From contig JACPDG010000067.1 in assembly GCA_016184125.1 (NCBI GenBank), positions 1 through 44,289 of the forward strand: 44,289 nucleotides of DNA. Direction: 5' to 3'. The stretch is from Candidatus Rokuibacteriota bacterium. GTDB lineage: Bacteria > Methylomirabilota > Methylomirabilia > Rokubacteriales > CSP1-6. Below the pieces are notes generated by a model, which was not told where the DNA came from, did not search any database, and saw nothing but the letters and a program-made list of their open reading frames with translations. The translations under genes and the position numbers were made by a program. Below, piece by piece: positions 1-7,962 of this stretch (position 1 is its first letter; every line of letters begins with the position of its first letter).

Positions 1-141
1 AGTGTCGGCAGCTATACCGTTCTCTCTATTTAACGAGGGGAGAGAAACCTCGAGACGCAGCCTGGACCTCACTGATCCCCGTCGAAACCTGTCGCCCCCC
101 CAATGGCGTGCGCCGGATCTCCCAGCGAGAAGACGCGGTGG
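1..141. other. Left-edge intergenic sequence
   Basis: No gene is supported here. It lies downstream of the leftward smpB gene. An imperfectly spaced inverted repeat, TTCTCTC at 20-26 and GAGAGAA at 40-46, could form a weak hairpin after smpB, but it lacks a T tract. No tmRNA (ssrA) end is recognisable although ssrA often lies near smpB. Confidence 0.4.
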
Positions 142-627
142 CTAGAACTGGCCACGACGGCCGGCGCGCACGGCCCTGTCCATCTCGCGCCTGACCTCGC
201 GCTCGCGGATCGCCGAGCGCTTGTCGTGTAACTTCTTCCCCCGCGCGAGCCCGAGCTCGAGCTTCGCGCGACCCTCCTTGAAGTATAAGCGAAGCGGCAC
301 GAGCGTCAATCCGCGCTCGGCCGTCTTCCCCGTCAGCCGCGCGATCTCGCGACGGTGCAGCAGCAGCTTCCGGTCGCGCTCGGGGTCGTGGTTCGCATCG
401 GTCCCGTGGCTGTATGGACTCACGTGGCAGCCGATGAGCCACACCTCGTTGTTGCGGACCGTCGCGTACGAGTCCTTGAAGTTCACCTGGCCCTGGCGAA
501 GCGACTTCACCTCGGTGCCGCGGAGCATCAGTCCCGCCTCGATCGTCTCCAGGATCTCGTAGTCGTGACGCGCGCGACGGTTCGTCGCGACGGTCTTGTT
601 CTGCGTCTCCGAAGCTTGACTCACCAT
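142..627 (-). CDS. smpB: SsrA-binding protein SmpB
   Basis: SmpB binds tmRNA and brings it to stalled ribosomes for trans-translation. The 161-residue product has the usual family length and order: an N-terminal beta-barrel core with the IEAGLMLRGTEVKSLR and NFKDSYA stretches, the HVSPYSHGT segment, then RDRKLLLHRREI and a basic C-terminal tail (KKLHDKR to the end) that enters the ribosomal mRNA channel. The ATG at 627 is the only start that keeps the basic N-terminal leader; the ribosome site is weak. It is divergent from the tRNA-Leu 31 bp away. Identification is by sequence recognition and is secure. Confidence 0.97.
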   Translation of the reverse strand: MVSQASETQNKTVATNRRARHDYEILETIEAGLMLRGTEVKSLRQGQVNFKDSYATVRNNEVWLIGCHVSPYSHGTDANHDPERDRKLLLHRREIARLTGKTAERGLTLVPLRLYFKEGRAKLELGLARGKKLHDKRSAIREREVRREMDRAVRAGRRGQF

Positions 628-658
628 GTCCGAACAGTATTATGGATTGCTGCCGCGT

Positions 659-745
659 GCCGAAGTGGCGGAATTGGCAGACGCGCTAGATTCAGGGTCT
701 AGTGCCCGCAAGGGTGTCGGGGTTCGAGTCCCCGCTTCGGCACCA
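659..745 (+). tRNA. tRNA-Leu (anticodon CAG)
   Basis: A complete class II tRNA. The acceptor stem GCCGAAG (659-665) pairs with CTTCGGC (735-741), followed by discriminator A and an encoded CCA (743-745). The anticodon stem CTAGA/TCTAG flanks a seven-base loop with CAG at 693-695, reading CUG. A long variable arm and a T arm with GGTTCGAGTCC follow. The gene is intact. The DNA to its right is an accessory segment, and tRNA-Leu genes are common integration targets, but no second copy of the tRNA 3' end was found downstream. Confidence 0.97.
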
Positions 746-1137
746 TAAAAATCACGCCCGGTTGGCGTACACCCGCCCTCTCAAGCCCCAGCCCCCGCTC
801 CGGCGGCGGTGGTTCTCCTCGCGGAAGAGGCCGACGACGGACACCGGGCTGCCGAACTTCGGGTCCCGGCCCTCCGCGCGAGCCCGGTTGAGTTCCCGGT
901 TGAACAGGTTGCGCGGGAGCGCGAGGTGCCGATTCACCGATTCACTGTGGCCTTCGACCGTGGTCGCGCTCGTGGTGTATCGGATCACCGGCATTGGTGG
1001 CGGCCGGGAGTCGGCCTACGCTCGCTATCGTGGCGCTCCCCGATGACCGTGAAGCCGAACCCAGCGGGTACAGTCAGCCGCACGGGTATGAGCAGCTACT
1101 ACTACCCGTGGCGCGCGCCGGCCCTCAGGACATCAAC
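746..1137. other. Non-coding stretch between tRNA-Leu and methyltransferase
   Basis: About 390 bp with no convincing gene. An 80-codon leftward open frame (752-994) exists but has no recognisable family or clear ribosome site, and it may be a gene remnant or chance. The rightward frame that is open from 994 runs into the methyltransferase, but its first 48 codons look like leader sequence rather than protein. The promoter of the methyltransferase should lie here; no strong match was identified. Confidence 0.4.
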
Positions 1138-2217
1138 ATGTCGTTGACAGCAGAGGGGGTCGCCGTGGTACAAGGCGACCAGTCCGCCGACATGAAGACG
1201 AGGACGCCGCGACGCGCAGCAAGGGCGAAACCCGAGCATCGCGCCGTCGGAGCCGACCCGCTCGACCGGCTCCTCTCAGAACACCTCCCGCAGCTCTACA
1301 AGCGCCCCCTGCCACAGACTGCGATCCCGAAGCTGGCGAAGGACCCGGCCGCCGTCCGGTCCATCGAGAAGCTGCTCAAGAAGATTCCGACGCGCCACGA
1401 GTTGTATCTCGGCGACGCGCGCGACATGGCGCGCCTCGAGGACGGGTCCGTGCACCTGGCGGTCACGTCGCCGCCCTACTGGACCCTCAAGGTCTACCCG
1501 TCGAACGACGCGCAGCTCGGCGGCGTGGTGGACTACGACACCTTCCTCAAGGAGCTGCACAAGGTCTGGCGCGAGTGCTTCCGCGTTCTCGTGCCCGGCG
1601 GCCGTCTGATCGTCGTCGTTGGTGACGTGTGCCTGTCGCGGCGGAAGCACGGCGCGCACATGGTGGTCCCGCTGCACGCCGCGATTCAGGAGGACTGCCG
1701 GCACATCGGCTTCCATAACCTCGCGCCGATCATCTGGCACAAGATCGCCAATGCGGCGTTCGAGGTCGAAAACGGCACGGCGTTCCTCGGGAAGCCCTAC
1801 GAGCCGAACGCGGTCATCAAGAACGACATCGAGTTCATCCTGATGCAGCGGAAGCCCGGCGGCTACCGTCAGCCCTCCGACGCCGTGCGCCTCCTCAGCA
1901 TGATCGGCGAGAAGCGGCATCGCCTCTGGTTCAACCAGATTCTTCGACTGCACGGCGCATCGACTCGACGGCACCCCGCACCCTACCCCGTCGAGCTGGT
2001 CGAGCGGCTCACCAGGATGTTCAGCTTCGTCAACGATACGGTCCTCGACCCGTTCTCTGGTACGGGGACGACGAGCGTCGCTGCGGCTCGGTGGGGCCGG
2101 CACAGCATCGGCTTCGAGATCGAGCCGACGTACCACCGCCTCGCGGTGGAGCGGCTGAACACCGTCATCCGTACCGAGAAGCTCAACGCCGTCGTACGCG
2201 ACGACGCACGACAGTAG
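1138..2217 (+). CDS. Beta-class DNA methyltransferase (N4-cytosine or N6-adenine)
   Basis: A SAM-dependent DNA amino-methyltransferase. With the ATG at 1138 the protein has 359 residues. Motif IV, TSPPYW, is at about 110-115 and precedes the SAM-binding motif I, LDPFSGTGTT, at about 303-312. That permuted order defines the beta class, and the SPPY form is commonest in N4-cytosine enzymes though N6-adenine enzymes also carry it. The start was chosen because AGGA lies seven bases upstream and the codons before it look non-coding; an internal ATG at 1192 is the alternative. The next gene in the same direction is truncated, so this may be an orphan methylase left from a restriction-modification pair. 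Target sequence cannot be told. Confidence 0.88.
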   Translation: MSLTAEGVAVVQGDQSADMKTRTPRRAARAKPEHRAVGADPLDRLLSEHLPQLYKRPLPQTAIPKLAKDPAAVRSIEKLLKKIPTRHELYLGDARDMARLEDGSVHLAVTSPPYWTLKVYPSNDAQLGGVVDYDTFLKELHKVWRECFRVLVPGGRLIVVVGDVCLSRRKHGAHMVVPLHAAIQEDCRHIGFHNLAPIIWHKIANAAFEVENGTAFLGKPYEPNAVIKNDIEFILMQRKPGGYRQPSDAVRLLSMIGEKRHRLWFNQILRLHGASTRRHPAPYPVELVERLTRMFSFVNDTVLDPFSGTGTTSVAAARWGRHSIGFEIEPTYHRLAVERLNTVIRTEKLNAVVRDDARQ

Positions 2218-2250
2218 CACGTTGCGGCACGGGAACGGCCGACGGGCGAG

Positions 2251-2631
2251 ATGACGAGCATCGACGCCCCGGCGGCTTTCGAGGAGTTTCTCGATTCGAT
2301 CCTCGCCCCCGCGACGCTCAGTAACCCGTGGAGTCCACCGGACCTCTACGGCCCCGACTTTTCGCTGCTCGGGGGACTCCTTAGCATCCCGGTTCGGCAA
2401 GGTGCCGAGCAAGAGTCGGGACGCTTTGCCAAAGCGACGGACATGTGGGTCGCACACGAGCTACGGCGCGCCGGTTTTGATGAGGACGAAGTCTGGCCGA
2501 GGCGAGCGCGCCCGCGCGTGTTGCCACGGCCGCTTGTGCCCGTGGAGAAGGCGGTTCGTGCTGGACATCATCGGGTGCGTCCTCTCACGGACGCCTGTCA
2601 CATACCACGTTCGCCCAAGAGAGTTGCGTGA
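2251..2631 (+). pseudogene. Truncated partner gene of the methyltransferase, possible restriction-enzyme remnant
   Basis: Begins 33 bp after the methyltransferase and encodes 126 residues. The first ~95 residues read like genuine protein (FEEFLDSILAPATL, then GRFAKATDMWVAHELRRAGF and EDEVWPR). The remainder is rich in R, P and H and looks like out-of-frame or replaced sequence. Position and orientation suggest a restriction endonuclease or accessory protein that has lost its C-terminal catalytic part. I do not recognise a nuclease motif in what remains, so the restriction assignment is inference from context. Confidence 0.45.
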
Positions 2632-2720
2632 GGGACGAGCCGTCCCGGTGCCCGAAGAAACACAGCAGGAGGGAGGCGAGGAACAACAGGCTCAAGGACC
2701 GCCCGCCTGAGGACGCGCGC

Positions 2721-4103
2721 TCACCGGGTCTGGAACTCGCGGCTCGAGATCCCGTACTGCTTCATCTTGACGTGGAGCGTCTTGTAGTCGGTGCGCAGGG
2801 TGCGCGCCGCTTCGGCCTTGTTGCCGCCGCTCGCCTGCAGCGCCTGCCGGATCGCGCGCTGCTCGGCGCCGCCGGCTGCGAGCTGTGCGATCTCACGCAG
2901 CGACAGGCCGTCCTCCGTGCCGGTCGGGCCCGATCGGCGTGTTGCCGCGCCTGTCGCCAGATGCTCGAGCTCGATCACGTCGCGGCACCGGATGGCGGCC
3001 TGGCGAATGACGTTGCGCAGCTCGCGCGCGTTGCCCGGCCATGCGTGCTGCAGCAGCCCTTCGACGGCCGCGTCTGACAGCCCGCGCACCGGGCGACGGA
3101 GCTCCATCGCCGCTTCGTCGAGGAAGCGGCGCGCGAGGTACACGATGTCCTCGCGCCGCTCGCGAAGCGCGGGCAGGACGATCGGATACTCGTTGAGCCG
3201 GTAGAAGAGGTCCTGGCGGAACCGGCCCGCGGTCATCTCGTCCTCGAGCATCACGTTGGACGCGGCGACGATGCGGACATCCACGGCCACCGGGCCGCGC
3301 GCGCCGAGCGGCTGGACGCGGCGCTCCTGGAGCACGCGGAGCAGCTTGACCTGCGTCGTCAGCGGCAGGTTGACGATCTCGTCGAGGAAGAGCGTGCCGC
3401 CGGCGGCGAGCTGGAAGTGACCGTCCTTGTGCCGGTCCGCGCCGGAGAACGCGCCTCGCTCGTAGCCGAACAGCTCGGACTCGATCAGCGTGTCCGGGAT
3501 GGCCCCGCAGTCGAGCGCGACGAAGGGTCGATCGCGCCGGGCGCTCGCCTGGTGGATCGCGCGCGCGACGAGCTCCTTGCCCGTGCCGGTCTCGCCCTGG
3601 ATCAGCACGGTCATGGTCGAATCCGCGACCTCCGCCACCTGCTGGATGACCCGGCGGATCTGGTCGCTCGAGCCCATCTGTTCGCGCAGGCTCGCGGCCT
3701 TGCCGACCTGCAAGCGCAGCTCGTCGACGTGCGCCAGCAGCCCGCGTCGCTCCATGGCACGTCGGATGACGAGCATGAGGTCCGCCGTCCGGCATGGCTT
3801 CGTGAGGTAGTCGTACGCCCCGAGCCGGATCGCCTGGACCGCCTTGGCCACGTCGTTCGACGCCGTCAGGATGATGACCGACACGAGAGGATCGATCCGC
3901 TTCAGCTCCGGGAGGGTGTCCATTCCGGAGACCCCGGGCATGTTGAGGTCGAGCAGGACCACCTGCGGCTGCTCGGCCTTGAGCTTGTCGAGCGCGGTGC
4001 TGCCGTCAGCGGCCTCGACCGCCTCGAGACCGTCGAGGGCGATCGTGTCGATCAGCATCGACCTCACATGCTCGTCGTCGTCCACCACCAGGACCTTGCC
4101 CAT
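2721..4103 (-). CDS. NtrC/PilR-family sigma-54-dependent response regulator
   Basis: A two-component activator of sigma-54 RNA polymerase, 460 residues. The receiver domain (1-120) has the acidic triad DDD at 8-10, the phospho-acceptor D52 and K102. The AAA+ domain has Walker A GETGTGKE (170-177), the sigma-54 contact loop GAFSGA (217-222, Ser in place of the usual Thr), and Walker B GTLFLDE (236-242). A Fis-type helix-turn-helix closes the protein (NKAEAARTLRTDYKTLHVKMK). No histidine kinase is adjacent. The gene is divergent from a PilX-like gene that has a sigma-54 promoter, which suggests that this regulator controls it; that link is inference. Confidence 0.95.
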   Translation of the reverse strand: MGKVLVVDDDEHVRSMLIDTIALDGLEAVEAADGSTALDKLKAEQPQVVLLDLNMPGVSGMDTLPELKRIDPLVSVIILTASNDVAKAVQAIRLGAYDYLTKPCRTADLMLVIRRAMERRGLLAHVDELRLQVGKAASLREQMGSSDQIRRVIQQVAEVADSTMTVLIQGETGTGKELVARAIHQASARRDRPFVALDCGAIPDTLIESELFGYERGAFSGADRHKDGHFQLAAGGTLFLDEIVNLPLTTQVKLLRVLQERRVQPLGARGPVAVDVRIVAASNVMLEDEMTAGRFRQDLFYRLNEYPIVLPALRERREDIVYLARRFLDEAAMELRRPVRGLSDAAVEGLLQHAWPGNARELRNVIRQAAIRCRDVIELEHLATGAATRRSGPTGTEDGLSLREIAQLAAGGAEQRAIRQALQASGGNKAEAARTLRTDYKTLHVKMKQYGISSREFQTR

Positions 4104-4150
4104 GGCGCAGGAGACAATTGCATCGCCGGATGGCCGACGTCAAGCAAGAC

Positions 4151-4178
4151 TATGGCGCTGCCGCCATATCTCTGGCGG
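4151..4178. promoter_or_regulatory. TGGCG dyads, candidate enhancer for the sigma-54 regulator
   Basis: A perfect inverted repeat, TATGGCG (4151-4157) and CGCCATA (4162-4168), separated by four bases, is followed by another TGGCG half-site (4173-4177). It lies 48 bp upstream of the regulator start and about 150 bp upstream of the -24/-12 promoter at 4310-4325, the usual distance for an NtrC-family enhancer. Binding by the neighbouring regulator is inference. Confidence 0.45.
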
Positions 4179-4309
4179 TCCCACCATGGCGGGCGCCCGC
4201 TTCGGGTGCTGTCCCGCTGCGCCTGCCAGCCTCGGCGTGCTGTATTTTTCGTCGTTCTCTTGCGTAGTTAGTGCTGCTGTCCGGGGCTCGGGTACCCGAC
4301 CGTCGGCCC

Positions 4310-4325
4310 TGGCGTTGGGGTTGCT
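4310..4325 (+). promoter_or_regulatory. Sigma-54 (-24/-12) promoter
   Basis: TGGCGTTGGGGTTGCT has the -24 element TGGC and -12 element TTGCT with the invariant GG and GC exactly ten bases apart (GG 4311-4312, GC 4323-4324). Transcription would begin near 4336, only about two bases before the ATG at 4338, so the message would be nearly leaderless unless the coding start is further in. The adjacent divergent regulator belongs to the class that activates such promoters. Confidence 0.6.
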
Positions 4326-4337
4326 CCAGCACCAGGC

Positions 4338-5561
4338 ATGACGCGGACATCGATCCAACCCACGCTGCGGAGGGCGGTCAGCGCCGAGGACGGAACGGCG
4401 CTGCCGATCGCGTTGATCGTCCTCGTCATCCTCACATCGCTGTCGATCGTCTTCACCTCCCTGGCCACCACCGAGCCCGTCCTCAGCCGCAACCACTCGA
4501 TCGCCGCGCAGGCGCGGGGCTACGCCGAGTCCGCGATCGAGCGCGCCCTCTGGGCCTTGAACAACCCGACCAATGCCAAGGGACTCGCCGACCCCCTGCC
4601 GAACCCGGTCACGTCGCCGGATGAGAGCGTGAGGTACGACGGCAGCCAATTCGTGTCCGTCTCGCCAAACGGCGGCTTCACCGTCGCCGCGACCGGCACC
4701 GGGAACGAGCGCACGATCACCGCGGTCGGCTGGGCGCCGGACACCACCGGGCAACTGCGCGCCGCCAAGAAGATCCGGGCGACGCTGGCGCGACTCGGCT
4801 GGACCAACGCCAACCCGAACTGCGCGCTGTGCATCAAGGGCGTCCTGGACCTCGGCGGAAATGCCGAGATCAACGCTCTCGGGAACTACTGCGCGGGCTC
4901 GACGCCGCTCAGCGGCTCGCTGAGCACGGGAAACACGCCGGCGCCGACGGGCTCCGCGGAGGTCTACGGCCCGGGCGACACCGAGCCGAACGGCAGCGCC
5001 GACATCCTCAAGAATCGTCCCGACAGCGAGGTGAACTACTCGCTGACGACCGACGACCTCGAGCTCCTTCGCGCCATCGCCCAGGCGAACGGCACCTACT
5101 ATCGCGGCGCCGTCGAGTTCAACAGCAGCAATCGCCTGCCCGACGCCGGCGGAGTGGTCTTCGTCGACACGACGACCGGCGCGGACCTGACGACCACGCC
5201 CTCGATGACGCCGACGAGCCAGATGGGCAACGTGACGATCACCGGCAACCAGACCTGGAGCGGGTGGCTGATCGCGATGGGGGACATCACCATCAGCGGC
5301 ACCGTGAGCCTCACCGGCAGCATCTACGCGCGGAACGACTTCGTCTTCAGCGGCAACGGAACCATCACCGGAACCGTCACCGCGGAGAACATGCTCGGCA
5401 CCACGCAGTCGTCCGTCGACTCGGTCGCCGCCGAGCTCGGCGGCAGCGCGCGGATCGCCTACCACTGCCAGGCCGCGAAGACCGGCGGCGGGACGGTCCA
5501 GGCCGGCTGGACCCTGAAGCCCGGGAGCTACCTCGAGGTCGACGGGATCAGCGGGACCTGA
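4338..5561 (+). CDS. PilX-like pilus assembly or minor-pilin-like protein
   Basis: A 407-residue exported protein. A polar leader with arginines is followed by EDGTALPIALIVLVILTSL (about 17-35) and one hydrophobic helix to about residue 43, as in PilX/PilX_N proteins of type IV pilus systems. There is no textbook prepilin-peptidase site with Glu at +5. The C-terminal half is rich in G, T, S and N, with short repeating beta-strand patterns (GTVSLTGSIYARN, NGTITGTVTAEN) like a beta-helix. It stands alone, convergent with the next gene. Role in pilus assembly or a pilus-tip adhesin is inferred from the N-terminus and from the PilR-like neighbour. Confidence 0.65.
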   Translation: MTRTSIQPTLRRAVSAEDGTALPIALIVLVILTSLSIVFTSLATTEPVLSRNHSIAAQARGYAESAIERALWALNNPTNAKGLADPLPNPVTSPDESVRYDGSQFVSVSPNGGFTVAATGTGNERTITAVGWAPDTTGQLRAAKKIRATLARLGWTNANPNCALCIKGVLDLGGNAEINALGNYCAGSTPLSGSLSTGNTPAPTGSAEVYGPGDTEPNGSADILKNRPDSEVNYSLTTDDLELLRAIAQANGTYYRGAVEFNSSNRLPDAGGVVFVDTTTGADLTTTPSMTPTSQMGNVTITGNQTWSGWLIAMGDITISGTVSLTGSIYARNDFVFSGNGTITGTVTAENMLGTTQSSVDSVAAELGGSARIAYHCQAAKTGGGTVQAGWTLKPGSYLEVDGISGT

Positions 5562-5606
5562 TCGACCGTCGATCACATGGCGCGGCCGCGCGCGGCGGCG
5601 CCGGCG

Positions 5607-6578
5607 TCACTCCGCTCGCAGCTCGACGCTCTCGCCGCGCCGCGCGGCCTGCGCGGCGGCTTCGACGACCTGGAGGGCGCGCACGCCGTCCTCCGCGGTG
5701 ACCGGACAGGCCGAACGCCCTGCGCACGCGTCGAGGAAGGCGGCCAGCTCCGCCCGGAGGGGCTCGACGCCGGTGGTCGCGAGCGTCTCCTTGCCCGCGT
5801 CCACCGCCTCCCAGCCGTGCGTGCCGCGCCGATGCTCGCCGGCATGCAGCGTCAGCGTGCCGGCGCCGTAGTCGGCGACGAGACTGCCGCGCTCGCCGAC
5901 CACCACGCACTCGCGATGGGTGCCGGGGACGAAGTAGTTCGCCTCCACGACCGCGACGACGTCGCCGTAGTGGACGACCGTGAGCGACATGTCGTCCAGC
6001 CCTCGACCGAGCCAGTCGCGCTGCACCGCCGCGACGCGATCGGGCGACCGGTCGAGCACGAACGCCAGCAGGTCGAAGTAATGGATGGCGTCGGCGTGGG
6101 TGACGCCGACGTCGGTGCGGGGCCGCTTGAACCCCGAGAACCGCGCGGTCGCGAACCGGACGGAACCGATGCGGCCGGCGACGAGCGCGGCGCGAAGCGC
6201 GAGCGTGACCGGGTGGAACCGGAAGATGTGGCCGACCTGGAGCACGCGACCGGCTCGCGCGGCGCGCGCCGCGAGCCGCTGCGCGTCCTCGACGGTCACC
6301 GCGAGCGGCTTCTCCACGAAGCAGTGGCGCCCGACCTCGAGCGCGGCCCCGGCGACGTCGAGGTGCGTGTCCGCCGGCGTGACGACGTCGACGGCGTCGA
6401 CGACGTCGAGCGCGGCGCGATGATCCGCCACGACGCGCGCGGGGTCGAGGCCGCGACTCACGGCCCACGCCCGGCGCTCGGCCGACACGTCGGCCGCCCA
6501 CACGGTGACGCCGAGCTCAGCGAGCACGCGGAGGTGCTTCTCGCCCCAGCGGCCGAGGCCGACGAGCAGGACGCGCAC
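5607..6578 (-). CDS. Gfo/Idh/MocA-family NAD(P)-dependent oxidoreductase
   Basis: A 323-residue sugar-type dehydrogenase. The Rossmann fold begins at residue 1 with MRVLLVGLGRWG, the conserved EKP is at 89-91, and DAIHYFD near 163-169 carries the catalytic Asp/His region. It is the last gene of a leftward run: it starts 8 bp after the glycosyltransferase stop. That linkage suggests oxidation or epimerisation of a nucleotide sugar or glycan precursor, but the substrate cannot be told from sequence. Confidence 0.9.
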   Translation of the reverse strand: MRVLLVGLGRWGEKHLRVLAELGVTVWAADVSAERRAWAVSRGLDPARVVADHRAALDVVDAVDVVTPADTHLDVAGAALEVGRHCFVEKPLAVTVEDAQRLAARAARAGRVLQVGHIFRFHPVTLALRAALVAGRIGSVRFATARFSGFKRPRTDVGVTHADAIHYFDLLAFVLDRSPDRVAAVQRDWLGRGLDDMSLTVVHYGDVVAVVEANYFVPGTHRECVVVGERGSLVADYGAGTLTLHAGEHRRGTHGWEAVDAGKETLATTGVEPLRAELAAFLDACAGRSACPVTAEDGVRALQVVEAAAQAARRGESVELRAE

Positions 6579-6585
6579 GCGCGGC

Positions 6586-7377
6586 TTACTCGCGAACGAG
6601 ACCGCCGCCGAGCTCCTCCGCGATCTCGTAGCGGAGGAGCCGGCGCTGCATCCAGCGCACGACGAGCAGGTCCGCGAACGCGACGAGCGCGCGGTTGAGG
6701 ACCCCGTACTTCGACCGGCCGAGGCGGCGGGGGCGGTGGTGCACCGGGACCTCGATCACACGGTACCCGCGCATCCGGAGCAGCGTCGGCACGAACCGGT
6801 GAAACCCGCGGTACAGCTCGAGCCCGCGCAGGCACTCGCGACGCAGCGCCCGGAACGTGCAGCCGCTGTCGCGGATGGACTCGCCGGTGAGCGCGTTGCG
6901 CACCCGGTTGGCGATCCGCGAGGACACACGACGGATCCACGTGTCACCGGCGCCGCGGTCGACACGCCAGCCCGTCACGACGTCCCAGCGGTCGAGGTGA
7001 CCGAGCAGGGTCGGGATGTCGCGGGGATCGTTCTGCAGGTCGGCGTCCATCGTCACGACCCAGCGCCCGCGCGCCGCCCTGAAGCCCGCATCCGTGGCCG
7101 CCGTCTCTCCGGCATTCGCCTTCAGCCGCACGAGCCGGACCCGCGCGTCGGACTCCCGAAAGCCACGGACGACCTCGGCGCTGCGGTCGCGACTGCCGTC
7201 GTCGACGAAGAGGACTTCCCAGGTCATTGCGAGCGTGTCGAGCACGCCGCGCAGCTCGGGCCAGAGGAGCGGAAGGCTCGCCTCCTCGTTGTAGACGGGA
7301 ATGACGATGGAGAGCCCTGGTGTGGCAGCCGCACGATCGGGCGGAGCGCTCGCGCCCGCAGCCGCGGCGCCGCTCAC
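6586..7377 (-). CDS. Family 2 glycosyltransferase, polyprenol-phosphate sugar transferase type
   Basis: 263 residues from a GTG at 7377, chosen because GTGA overlaps the stop of the upstream DUF507 gene; the longer frame starting at 7434 would intrude 60 bp into that gene. The GT-A fold shows SIVIPVYNEE (about 23-32), VDDGS (58-62) and the metal-binding MDADLQNDP (110-118). C-terminal GRSKYG is typical of dolichol- or undecaprenyl-phosphate glycosyltransferases (DPM1/GtrB group), but the membrane helices of GtrB are missing. It probably charges a lipid carrier with a sugar at the inner membrane. Confidence 0.88.
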   Translation of the reverse strand: MSGAAAAGASAPPDRAAATPGLSIVIPVYNEEASLPLLWPELRGVLDTLAMTWEVLFVDDGSRDRSAEVVRGFRESDARVRLVRLKANAGETAATDAGFRAARGRWVVTMDADLQNDPRDIPTLLGHLDRWDVVTGWRVDRGAGDTWIRRVSSRIANRVRNALTGESIRDSGCTFRALRRECLRGLELYRGFHRFVPTLLRMRGYRVIEVPVHHRPRRLGRSKYGVLNRALVAFADLLVVRWMQRRLLRYEIAEELGGGLVRE

Positions 7378-7649
7378 AGACGGAACCTGCGCCGGTACAC
7401 TTCCTCGCGCGTCTTGCGGTAGAGGACTTCCCACTCGCCGCTGCCTTCCGGCCCCAGACGCGCGTACGTCCCGAGGATCTTGCGGACCTCGCCGTCGATG
7501 GATTCCTCGAGCTTCGTCTCCTCCGCGAGCGCGCGGATGACCTCGGAGCGCACGTCGTCGGGCGCCTTCATGACAACGCCCTCGGTGGAGCCCAGCTCCT
7601 TCACGATCAGATCGGCCAGGTGGAAGATGCGCTCGCGGCTCAGGCGCAT
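7374..7649 (-). CDS. DUF507 family protein, second copy
   Basis: A 91-residue soluble, charged protein, MRLSRERIFHLADLIVKEL at the start and a basic end (REEVYRRRFRL). It is helical throughout, with no signal peptide or catalytic motif. It is homologous to the preceding gene, and DUF507 genes usually occur as such pairs. The start ATG shares one base with the upstream stop (TGATG) and its stop overlaps the glycosyltransferase GTG start, so all are translationally coupled. No biochemical function is established for the family to my knowledge. Confidence 0.85.
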   Translation of the reverse strand: MRLSRERIFHLADLIVKELGSTEGVVMKAPDDVRSEVIRALAEETKLEESIDGEVRKILGTYARLGPEGSGEWEVLYRKTREEVYRRRFRL

Positions 7650-7927
7650 CAGAGGGTGAACCCCCGGTCGCGCGCGAGCTTCTCCTTCACCTTGCCGAGG
7701 AGCCGCCGGTAGTCGGCCGCGGACTCCTTGATCGCCTTGGCGTGCTCGAGGAGGAGGCGACGGGCATCGGCGTCGAGGCGTTCTTCCGCGACGAAGTCGT
7801 CGACGAGGACGTGGCGCACGGCGGCGCGTGCGGCCGTCTCGTCCCGGATGTCCACCACCTTCTTCGCCGCGAGGCGCTTGACAATGGCCTGCGCCATCCG
7901 GTCTGCAGTCTCCTCGCGCCTGGACAT
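7649..7927 (-). CDS. DUF507 family protein, first copy
   Basis: A 92-residue charged helical protein beginning MSRREETADRMAQAIVKRL and ending KEKLARDRGFTL. It shares with the next gene an N-terminal helix followed by a basic C-terminal end (RDRGFTL versus RRRFRL), so the two look like an old duplication. It is the first gene of the run leading to the glycosyltransferase and oxidoreductase, 35 bp after the sensor kinase stop. Function unknown. Confidence 0.85.
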   Translation of the reverse strand: MSRREETADRMAQAIVKRLAAKKVVDIRDETAARAAVRHVLVDDFVAEERLDADARRLLLEHAKAIKESAADYRRLLGKVKEKLARDRGFTL

Positions 7928-7962
7928 ACCGCGGTCAGGCTACACGTCCGCCTCTGAGGGTG

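Noticed and set aside
752..994. 80-residue leftward gene beside tRNA-Leu
   Set aside because: No family features or ribosome site; kept only as a note on the non-coding stretch.
659..2720. attR-type duplicate of the tRNA-Leu 3' end
   Set aside because: No second copy of the T-arm/acceptor sequence was found after the methyltransferase region.
5560..5574. GATCGAC-C-GTCGATC palindrome as terminator between convergent genes
   Set aside because: The loop of one base is too small for a hairpin and there is no T tract; it may be chance.
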